Part shown: in pieces, positions 1-5,733 of the stretch
How the letters are laid out: every line of letters starts with the position of its first letter
Numbering within the stretch: the stretch's first letter is position 1
Translations under genes and position numbers: made by a program
The notes under the pieces: model-generated
Seen by the model: only the letters and a program-made list of their open reading frames with translations
The model's database searches: none
Told to the model about the DNA's origin: nothing
DNA from: JBGPIK01 sp041484845
GTDB taxonomy: Bacteria; Desulfobacterota; Binatia; UBA9968
DNA: 5,765 bases
Direction: 5' to 3'
Assembly (NCBI GenBank): GCA_041484845.1
Contig: JBGPIK010000428.1
Location: 1-5,765, forward strand

Positions 1-30
1 AATGTTCGACAGGACGACTTCAACAAAGTT

Positions 31-153
31 TGTCGCGCCAAGACACGAAGCACGCAGACAAATCCAGAAATCCCCCTTTCGTCCCCCTTTGACAAAGGGG
101 GAAAGAGGGGGATTTGAGGAACCTTGGCGCCCTTTGCGCCTTTGCGCGAGACA
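31..153. repeat. Composite imperfect inverted-repeat element (about 123 bp) in the intergenic left edge
   Basis: The outer arms resemble each other in inverted orientation. The left arm begins TGTCGCGCCAAGACACGAAG at 31. The reverse complement of the right arm, ending at 153, begins TGTCTCGCGCAAAGGCGCAAAG-like, so both share TGT, CGCGC and the spaced AAG...AAG pattern with a 2-nt gap. Between them lies a near-perfect nested palindrome with C5/G5 runs (68-115). The right arm has the short-period pattern 'GCGC-CTTTGCGC-CTTTGCGC' typical of small dispersed intergenic repeats in many environmental bacterial genomes (from memory, not searched). No convincing target-site duplication is visible, and the left side is close to the window edge, so the true boundary could lie further out. 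It could be a miniature mobile element, a REP-like unit or a structured 3' region. The symmetry is seen directly; the class is inference. Confidence 0.55.
68..115 (-). terminator. Long C-run/G-run hairpin downstream of the ThDP-enzyme gene; possible transcription terminator
   Basis: The outer stem pairs AAATCCCCC (68-76) with GGGGGATTT (107-115). The inner stem pairs CCCCCTTTG (83-91) with CAAAGGGGG (93-101) around a tight turn, and an unequal internal loop (77-82 against 102-106) separates the two. It sits about 85 bp past the stop codon of the leftward gene, where a terminator would be useful. On the minus strand the stem is followed by GGATTTCTGGATTTGT-like sequence instead of a continuous T-run, so it is not a textbook intrinsic terminator. 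It may instead be a repeat hairpin that stabilises the transcript end. The fold is seen in the sequence; the terminator role is inferred. Confidence 0.35.
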
Positions 154-199
154 CGTTTTTCCAATCTCTTCTTCAGCCGAGAATTTCAAATATCTTTGG

Positions 200-1897
200 C
201 TAGTCTTTTCTCGGATTCTGGCTGATCACCACATCCACCACTGCCGGACCGGATTGCTCCAGAGCGCGCTTGAGCGCTGTTTCGATTTGCTCCGGCTGTT
301 CCACCCGTTGACCGAAAATCCCGAAGTTATCCGCCAGCCTTGCGAAATTGAGTTCCGGACCGACCAGCTCCGCGCCCATCTCCGCCGCGATCCTGATCCT
401 TTCCTCTGAACCGCGAAATTGATTTTTGACCGCCATGTAAGCGCGATTGTTGAAAACGATTACGGTTAAGGGCACACGGTATTTGGCCAGCGTCCATAAC
501 CCCTGCAAACCGAACATGGTGCTGCCGTCGCCGAGACAGGCAACAACGCGCCGGCCGGGCGATGCCAGCTTGGCGCCGATCGCCGCGCCCAGGCCCCAGC
601 CGAGATACCCGCCCGACGAATTGGAAAAGTACGCGCGGCCAGGTGTGAACTGGAAGTTGGCCATGAGAATATCTTTGCTCGTCGGACTCTCATTGACGAT
701 CAAGGCGTCGCGCTCGATGAGCTTGTCCATCGCGCGCATCAGACGCGCCGCGTTGATCGGAGTTCCGTCCCAGCCATTTTTCACCCGCTGTTCCAGCTCT
801 GCGTTCACAGTTTCTTTGGCTTTTTTGATGCATGCGAGACGTTCGCTTTTGCTGCTATCGTTCGAGTCGACTAACTTCGCAACGATTTCGACCAGAGACC
901 TGAGTGCGCTCTTGGGATCGGCGATAATGCCGAGATCGACGGGAAAGACCTTGCCGATTTCCCAAGGGTCTTCCTCGATGTGGATGCAGCGCGTCTCCGG
1001 CTTTATGACCGGCTCCTCTAGATAGCGGTATTCGCGGATCAAGCGGCAACCTATGGCAAGGATCAAGTCCGGCTCGCCCCAGACGGGAAGATTGAACGAT
1101 GGCTGGCGCTCGGGAATTTGAAAACTGTGCAGATGATTGGTCGGGAAACTCAAGAACGAATAACGCGGCTCCATCACCACCGGCGCCGCCACCAGCTCCG
1201 CCAGCTTGACCAGTTCTTCGATAGCGCCCGCCTTGGCGATACCGCTCCCGGCAACGATCAACGGCCGCTTTGCCCGCGCAAGAAGCCGGGCAGCCTCGGC
1301 CAGAGCCTCCGGGTCGCCGGCAATGCGCGGTACGACGCGCGAGCGTTCTGCTTCCGGATTCTGAACGTTTATCGATTCGCCCAGAAGGTTGCTTGGAAGC
1401 GAAAGATAAACCGGTCCGGTAGGCGGCGTCGCGGCAACTTTAAAAGCCCGGTTCAAGTATTCCGGAATGCGCTCAGAGCGATGGACCTCGGCGCTCCACT
1501 TGGTGAACTGCCTGGTCATTTCCACGAGGTCTTTGCCCTCGGTGTGGGAATCGCGTCCGACGATTCGGGTGTCCACATTCGTGGACGTGACAATGACGGG
1601 AGAGCGATCCCTATAGGCGTCATAGAGCGCGCCCACCGCGTTGGCCGAGCCGGGAAGAGTGCTCACCTGAGCCAGCGACGGCCGGCCGGTCACGCGCGCA
1701 TGCCCATCGGCCATGGACACTACGCAAGTCTCATGAAGGGCTAGCACGAAACGAATTTTTTCTTGGTCCGCGATGGTTCCAATAAACTCCTGCCCGCTCG
1801 TTCCGGGCAGGCCGAAGACATATTCAACGCCGTGCGCCGCGGCTACTTCCAGATAGGCTTGCGCTGCGGTGCGCTCCCTAATTACAGGGTCAGCCAT
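200..1897 (-). CDS. ThDP-dependent enzyme, acetolactate synthase/benzoylformate decarboxylase-like
   Basis: A 565-residue protein, the usual full length for this superfamily, probably cytoplasmic (no signal peptide). Family members use thiamine diphosphate to decarboxylate or ligate 2-oxo acids. The N-terminal pyrimidine-binding domain (about 6-175) has FGLPGT (28-33) and the likely catalytic Glu56 in HETCVVSMADGHAR. The central domain is about 195-335. The C-terminal diphosphate-binding domain (about 385-560) has GDGS (456-459) and the paired Asn (483-484) that complete the metal/diphosphate motif, and SNSSGGYLGWGLG (425-437). Resemblance is strongest to benzoylformate decarboxylase (LPGSANAVGAL, LWTLAKYRVP), but where that enzyme has its active-site His in an HSAAGTGN-like motif this protein reads STLPGSAN. 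FAD-binding features of true acetohydroxyacid synthases are not obvious, so a catabolic enzyme is more likely than branched-chain amino acid synthesis. The ATG at 1897 is supported by GAGAGGAG about 8 nt upstream. It is divergent from the SBP/UbiD operon. Fold is very likely; substrate unknown. Confidence 0.9.
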   Translation of the reverse strand: MADPVIRERTAAQAYLEVAAAHGVEYVFGLPGTSGQEFIGTIADQEKIRFVLALHETCVVSMADGHARVTGRPSLAQVSTLPGSANAVGALYDAYRDRSPVIVTSTNVDTRIVGRDSHTEGKDLVEMTRQFTKWSAEVHRSERIPEYLNRAFKVAATPPTGPVYLSLPSNLLGESINVQNPEAERSRVVPRIAGDPEALAEAARLLARAKRPLIVAGSGIAKAGAIEELVKLAELVAAPVVMEPRYSFLSFPTNHLHSFQIPERQPSFNLPVWGEPDLILAIGCRLIREYRYLEEPVIKPETRCIHIEEDPWEIGKVFPVDLGIIADPKSALRSLVEIVAKLVDSNDSSKSERLACIKKAKETVNAELEQRVKNGWDGTPINAARLMRAMDKLIERDALIVNESPTSKDILMANFQFTPGRAYFSNSSGGYLGWGLGAAIGAKLASPGRRVVACLGDGSTMFGLQGLWTLAKYRVPLTVIVFNNRAYMAVKNQFRGSEERIRIAAEMGAELVGPELNFARLADNFGIFGQRVEQPEQIETALKRALEQSGPAVVDVVISQNPRKD

Positions 1898-2084
1898 TGC
1901 AAAATTCTCCTCTCGCCAGCTTCACCGTGTTCTCCGTTGACGGCGTGACCTTATCAAAAAGCGGCGACTGGATCTAGGTTGTTCGACGAGAAACGTTCCG
2001 GTAATAAGGCCCTCTACGACCCCATGCCCCTGTAATGGAGTAAAGCCGAGTTAGCCCCCACAGTTTCGATTGTTTTTCTTGCGT

Positions 2085-2103
2085 CGACTGTAGTAATCAG
2101 TTG
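2085..2103. promoter_or_regulatory. Candidate operator: 19-bp imperfect palindrome
   Basis: CGACTG and CAGTTG form an inverted repeat around the 7-bp spacer TAGTAAT. The half-sites agree at five of six positions once one is reverse-complemented. It lies about 97 bp upstream of the SBP1 start and about 27 bp upstream of a TACAAT hexamer, a plausible place for a dimeric regulator of a catabolic operon. No regulator gene is in the window to assign it to. Short palindromes of this quality also arise by chance. Confidence 0.22.
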
Positions 2104-2129
2104 AAGCTACGAACGGAAAGCCCGTTGGA

Positions 2130-2135
2130 TACAAT
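2130..2135 (+). promoter_or_regulatory. Candidate -10 element of the SBP/UbiD operon
   Basis: TACAAT matches the sigma-70 -10 consensus at five of six positions. It would give a leader of nearly 60 nt before the ATG at 2200. The best upstream -35-like hexamer, TTGAAG at 2101-2106, is 23 nt away, which is too far for a normal spacer, so the assignment is weak and an activator-dependent promoter would have to be assumed. Confidence 0.2.
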
Positions 2136-2187
2136 GCAAGTGTTCCACCTTGGTTTTTCTTTGGCGCAGAGCCGGTTATTAAACCTT

Positions 2188-2193
2188 AGGGGG
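2188..2193 (+). promoter_or_regulatory. Strong Shine-Dalgarno that fixes the SBP1 start
   Basis: AGGGGG followed by AAGGAA ends just before the ATG at 2200, with a spacer of about 6 nt. The upstream in-frame candidates TTG 2101 and ATG 2134 lack a comparable purine tract. Starting at 2200 also places the hydrophobic signal segment at the protein's N-terminus, where it should be. A longer reading frame from 2101 exists but is judged untranslated leader. Confidence 0.7.
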
Positions 2194-2199
2194 AAGGAA

Positions 2200-3222
2200 A
2201 TGTTCTCGTGCAAAAATGTGGCACCGATGATCGCCTTACTTCTTGGCGCCGTTCTCATAGCGCTTCCATGTGCATCGGGCGCTGCGGTTCTCGAGGTTGT
2301 CAACGTAGGCTTCGGCTCTATCTCGGGCAACCAGGCTCCTCTTTGGATCGCCAAAGAGGAGCGTCTCTTCGAAAAACAAGGATTACAGGTTGAGCTTGTT
2401 TATATCCCCGGCGGCCCCAGGGCTCTGATGGCGCTTCTCGGAGGCAGCATACAGTTTCTTAATTACTCGGCCATTCCGACCATAACGGCTGCGTTGCACG
2501 GCGCCGACGCCGTTATCCTCGGCTCTTCGATCAACAAGCCGGACCATTCCCTTATCGTTAAGCCCGGCATCCACAACGTAGCGGAGCTTCGCGGCAAGAC
2601 GATCGGCCTAAGCTCATTAGGTTCATTGACAGACATTTTGTTAACCAGCGCTCTCAGGCTCAATGGGTTATCGGAGCGCGAAGTTAAAATCGTGGCCGTC
2701 GGGGGTCTCGCTGAACGCGTCGGCGCCTTGCAGGCAGGTCGAATAGATGGGGCGATGCTGCTTGGTGCGCAGATGCGTTCCGCGACCAAGCTGGGATTTA
2801 CACAGCTTATCAGCTTCTCCAAACTCCCGTTTGAGGTATCCCTGTCCGCTTTGATCTCCACTCGATCATTTGTTCTCAAGCAGCCCGAGATCGCGTTCAA
2901 GCTTCTAAGGGCATGGGCGGAAGCCATATTCGTCTTCAAATCAAATCGTGAGCTGAGCCTCAGAGTGTTGAGAAAATATACGAGAATTGAGGATCGTGAA
3001 TTGCTCGAGGATTCGTATCACCAAGACAAAGAACTGATTGAACTGGAACCCTTGCCGTCTATCAGCGCGGTAAAGTCGATGCTGGGAATCCTTTCGCGAA
3101 GTCAGCCCGAGGCCGCAAACGCAGATCCCCAACGCTTCGTCGAGATGAAGTTTATGTCGGAGCTAAAGAGAACTGGCTTTTTTGAGGAGATGAGGCGTCA
3201 GTACCCGGTAGGAAAAAATTGA
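2200..3222 (+). CDS. Periplasmic solute-binding protein of an ABC-type uptake system, NMT1/SsuA/TauA-like (SBP1)
   Basis: A 340-residue exported protein expected to capture a small organic solute in the periplasm and pass it to an ABC permease. The N-terminus has a lysine near residue 5, a hydrophobic core (about 7-23) and a probable signal peptidase I site after SGA at 28; a cysteine at 24 follows proline and does not fit a lipobox. The family pattern follows: an N-terminal strand VVNVGFG, then PLWIAKEERLFEKQGLQVEL (48-66), the ligand-site region YIPGGPRALMALLGG (68-82), VAELRGKTIGLSSLGS (127-142) and LQAGRIDGAMLLG (177-189). Length is normal for the family. It leads the rightward operon, 42 nt before the UbiD-like gene. 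It is a diverged paralogue of SBP2, sharing the GADxV, LRGK/LKGKK and C-terminal EL...G-F/Y-F patterns. The ligand cannot be read from sequence; an aromatic or unsaturated acid is guessed from the neighbour. Confidence 0.88.
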   Translation: MFSCKNVAPMIALLLGAVLIALPCASGAAVLEVVNVGFGSISGNQAPLWIAKEERLFEKQGLQVELVYIPGGPRALMALLGGSIQFLNYSAIPTITAALHGADAVILGSSINKPDHSLIVKPGIHNVAELRGKTIGLSSLGSLTDILLTSALRLNGLSEREVKIVAVGGLAERVGALQAGRIDGAMLLGAQMRSATKLGFTQLISFSKLPFEVSLSALISTRSFVLKQPEIAFKLLRAWAEAIFVFKSNRELSLRVLRKYTRIEDRELLEDSYHQDKELIELEPLPSISAVKSMLGILSRSQPEAANADPQRFVEMKFMSELKRTGFFEEMRRQYPVGKN

Positions 3223-3264
3223 CGGAGATTCCGCCCGGCGCAATTAACCGTAAAGAGGACAATT

Positions 3265-4695
3265 ATGGAAGAGACGCAGGATCTTAGAAGCTTCATTGGC
3301 GTTTTGGAGTCGATGGGGGAAGTAAAAAAAATCGAGGGGGCGGATTGGAACCTGGAAATCGGCGGTTTGACTGAATTGCTGTCGGAGAAAAACGGGCCAG
3401 CATTATTGTTTGATCGCATCAAGGGCTATCCCCCCGGCTATCGGATCTTCACCAATATTTTTCGCACCGACAAACGGCTTGCCCTAACACTCGGTTTAGA
3501 TACAGGTCTGCGGAGGCTTGAGCTTCTCAAGGCGTGGCGCGCCAAGTTGAAGACCTTCGACCCCGTGCCCGTGACTGTTGTGGAAGGCGGGCCAGTTTTT
3601 GAGAACACGCTCAGCGAAAAAGAAATTGATTTAGACCGGTTTCCGGCGCCGATCTGGCATGACCTGGATGGCGGTCGCTACATCGGCACAGGCTGTTGTG
3701 TGGTGACTAAAGATCCCGAGTCCGGACACATTAACGTAGGCACGTACCGCTGCATGATCCAGGGGAAAAACCAGCTCACAGTAAAGATGGACAAGGGGAA
3801 ACACGGCCGGATGGATCAAGAAAAATACCACCAAGCAGGCCGATCCTGCCCGGTTGTCATCTCCCTGGGGCAAGATCCCTGGCTTTTTTTGGCCTCTACC
3901 TCGCCGCTATCTCTAGATACATGCGAGTACGAATTCGCCGGCTGGTTGCGCGGGGCACCAATTGAAGTTGCTCCCGGTCCGGTAACCGGCTTGCCGATAC
4001 CAGCTACGGCAGAGATCGTTCTTGAAGGGGAGATACCTCCGTATGGGCCGGAGAAGCTTCCCAAGGAAGGACCATTCGGAGAGTGGCCCGGCTACTACAC
4101 GAACACTACGGTGGGAGAAGTAGCTATCATGGAAGTGAAAAAAGTCTACTACCGAAATGATCCAATTCTGGTAGGGGTTCCACCTCTAAAACCGCCGAAT
4201 CAATACCTGTCCATTCCGATGGCTGCTGCGACCCTGTGGGACCAACTGGAAAAGGCAGGAATTCCTGACGTCAAAGGAGTCTGGGGCTTCGTTTACGGTC
4301 CCGTGGGTCCCTTCAGCGTAATTGCCATTCGACAGCGCTACGCCGGACACGCAAAGCAAACGGCTCTTGTCGCGTGTGGCGCAAAGGCCGGTGTCACCGG
4401 TGGCAAGTTCGTGGTGGTTTTGGATGATGATGTGGACATTACGGATCCGCAGGAGGTGATCTGGGCGATGTCAACCCGGTGCAACGTTCGTGAGGGCGTG
4501 GACATCGTGAAGGGAGTTTTGACTACCCCGGTGGAACCCGCCGTCCACCCATCCGCTCGCGGCCCTAGAGGAAACACCATGGATCGCGTTCTTATCGATG
4601 CATGCCGCCCCTATCAGTGGCTGGACCAATTCCCTCCCGTGAACGCCATCAGTAAAGAATACAAGCAACAGCTCGAAAAAAAGTGGAATCTCTAA
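3265..4695 (+). CDS. UbiD-family (prenylated FMN-dependent) decarboxylase
   Basis: A 476-residue cytoplasmic protein of usual length for the family, whose members reversibly decarboxylate aromatic, heteroaromatic or alpha,beta-unsaturated acids using prenylated FMN made by UbiX. The cofactor region reads INVGTYRCMIQGKNQLTVKM (156-175). By spacing, Asn157, Arg162 and His180 match the metal/cofactor Asn, catalytic Arg and metal His of fungal Fdc1. EYEFAG (221-226) supplies a further metal-ligand Glu. EGPFGEWPGYY (268-278) supplies both catalytic glutamates (268, 273). The alignment is from memory. The C-terminus QFPPVNAISKEY is typical of bacterial homologues. GAGGA at 3255-3259, five nt before the ATG, supports the start. 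It is flanked closely by two binding-protein genes, unlike the ubiquinone-pathway ubiD, so a catabolic role on an imported acid is inferred. No UbiX-like gene is visible. Family is near certain; substrate unknown. Confidence 0.94.
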   Translation: MEETQDLRSFIGVLESMGEVKKIEGADWNLEIGGLTELLSEKNGPALLFDRIKGYPPGYRIFTNIFRTDKRLALTLGLDTGLRRLELLKAWRAKLKTFDPVPVTVVEGGPVFENTLSEKEIDLDRFPAPIWHDLDGGRYIGTGCCVVTKDPESGHINVGTYRCMIQGKNQLTVKMDKGKHGRMDQEKYHQAGRSCPVVISLGQDPWLFLASTSPLSLDTCEYEFAGWLRGAPIEVAPGPVTGLPIPATAEIVLEGEIPPYGPEKLPKEGPFGEWPGYYTNTTVGEVAIMEVKKVYYRNDPILVGVPPLKPPNQYLSIPMAAATLWDQLEKAGIPDVKGVWGFVYGPVGPFSVIAIRQRYAGHAKQTALVACGAKAGVTGGKFVVVLDDDVDITDPQEVIWAMSTRCNVREGVDIVKGVLTTPVEPAVHPSARGPRGNTMDRVLIDACRPYQWLDQFPPVNAISKEYKQQLEKKWNL

Positions 4696-4707
4696 TGGTC
4701 TGGTGAA

Positions 4708-5733
4708 ATGGCGAAAGAATTCATTTCGACAATTGCTTTGAAGCATCTCCTGTTTGCATGCCTAATCTTCGGAGCGCTGTCAGGTCAGCTTGGGGCTCAA
4801 ACCCGTGGCGACGACGATGCTCGCTTGAGTCGTCTTCGCGTGATATATCCGGCGCCCAGCCCGACCTACCTGGCCGCTTGGCTGGCGCGTGAAGGGGGCC
4901 ACTTCAAGGAACAGGGCCTTAACGTTGAGTTTATCTATATCCCCAGCGGCTCTCTGGCCGTCCAAGCTATGCTGGCCGGTGAGGCTCCGATCGTTTTCTC
5001 TGGAGGCCGCGCTCTCGTAAGCGCGACTCTTAGCGGCGCTGACTTCGTTATGTTTGCCGGGGTTGTTAATGTGCCTGCTTTTTACATCATGGCGTTGCCC
5101 GAGATTCAAACTTTGCAGGATCTAAAAGGCAAAAAAGTTGGGGTTACAAGAATCGGTTCTTCTACCGATTTCACCATGCGCCTGGTTCTGCGCAAGGCGG
5201 GGCTTCAACCTGACAAGGATGTTGCGTTTGTCCAACTCGGCGATCTGGCGAGTTCGGCAGCGGCGCTCGGGACCAAAGCGATTGCTGCCGCAGCGTTCGT
5301 CCCTCCCTTTAACCTGAAAGCGAAAGAGGTGGGAGCTAAGCTTCTGGTGGATATGGCGAAAATGGGCGCGCACTATCCCCATACGGGTTTGGTTGCTTCA
5401 CGCAAGTATCTCCACGGCTCTGATATGGTTCGACGATTCCTGAGAGGGTACGCCCGGGGCCTTCGCCGCATGGTCGCTGATCCTCCCTTTGCCAAAGCCG
5501 TTCTCAGCAAGTACACCAAGACGGCACAGCCTGAATACTTGGATGCCATGTATCAATACGCGCTCGACTTTGTCGAGAAAACTCCGTATCCCACTCGGGA
5601 TGGGATCATGGAGACGCTCAGGGAGAGCGAGAACCTAAGGGCGAAAAACGCCAGGCCCGAAGATTTCATTGATGACGAGGTAGTACGGGAGTTGGAGAAT
5701 CAGGGCTATTTTGCTTCGAAAGCAAAGAAATGA
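4708..5733 (+). CDS. Second periplasmic solute-binding protein, NMT1/SsuA-like (SBP2)
   Basis: A 341-residue exported binding protein. Residues 1-30 form a signal peptide: Lys3 and Lys12, a hydrophobic run LLFACLIFGALSG (about 14-26), and probable cleavage after LGA at 30. Cys18 comes too soon after the charged part and has Phe before Ala, so a lipoprotein is unlikely. Family features are YLAAWLAREGGHFKEQGLNV (54-73), YIPSGSLAVQAMLAGE (77-92), LQDLKGKKVGVTRIGSSTDF (136-155) and a C-terminal helical part ending RELENQGYF. Where relatives usually have a G-x-I/V-D-A-A/G segment (IDGAML in SBP1), this reads TKAIAAAAFVPPFN, suggesting a different ligand pocket. It starts 12 nt after the UbiD-like stop; the ribosome site is weak (only GGTGA close to the ATG), so translational coupling is plausible. 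Its stop overlaps the next start codon (ATGA). Confidence 0.88.
   Translation: MAKEFISTIALKHLLFACLIFGALSGQLGAQTRGDDDARLSRLRVIYPAPSPTYLAAWLAREGGHFKEQGLNVEFIYIPSGSLAVQAMLAGEAPIVFSGGRALVSATLSGADFVMFAGVVNVPAFYIMALPEIQTLQDLKGKKVGVTRIGSSTDFTMRLVLRKAGLQPDKDVAFVQLGDLASSAAALGTKAIAAAAFVPPFNLKAKEVGAKLLVDMAKMGAHYPHTGLVASRKYLHGSDMVRRFLRGYARGLRRMVADPPFAKAVLSKYTKTAQPEYLDAMYQYALDFVEKTPYPTRDGIMETLRESENLRAKNARPEDFIDDEVVRELENQGYFASKAKK

Larger units (their letters stand above)
1898..2199. promoter_or_regulatory. Divergent intergenic control region between the ThDP gene and the SBP/UbiD operon
   Basis: About 300 bp without a supported gene separate the two divergent start codons, so promoters for both directions are expected here. 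The leftward gene's Shine-Dalgarno lies at the left end (CTCCTCTC on the plus strand, about 1907-1914). The rightward side holds a candidate operator (2085-2103), a TACAAT hexamer (2130-2135) and a strong Shine-Dalgarno (2188-2193). I found no well-spaced -35/-10 pair on either strand. There is a C-rich patch around 2020-2062 and a short near-palindrome GAAACGTTCC (1990-1999), neither of which I can interpret. No tRNA, riboswitch or small ORF is convincing. Confidence 0.5.

Noticed and set aside
2..409. Plus-strand frame covering the left repeat and the 3' end of the ThDP gene
   Set aside because: It reads through the palindromic repeat and then antisense to the ThDP gene; the product is low-complexity and has no plausible start signal.
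447..1744. Two long plus-strand open frames (447-1025 and 1118-1744, 192 and 208 codons) opposite the ThDP gene
   Set aside because: They lie wholly inside a convincing gene on the other strand, show no recognisable domain, are rich in Arg/Ser as expected for antisense translation, and lack good ribosome sites.
200..1897. Assignment as the biosynthetic acetolactate synthase large subunit (ilvB)
   Set aside because: No small regulatory subunit or other branched-chain genes are adjacent, FAD-site features are not evident, and the active-site segments look more like the benzoylformate decarboxylase group.
1949..2009. CCTTAT and ATAAGG in inverted orientation 49 nt apart in the divergent region
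   Set aside because: Six-base arms this far apart are expected by chance and no further pairing extends them.
3265..4695. Assignment as ubiquinone-pathway ubiD
   Set aside because: The context is transport proteins instead of quinone biosynthesis, and the family includes many catabolic decarboxylases, so the symbol would over-claim.
4695..4706. TAATG overlap at the UbiD-like stop, giving a possible tightly coupled start
   Set aside because: The frame from ATG 4695 ends after three codons (Met-Val-Trp). The real downstream start is ATG 4708.
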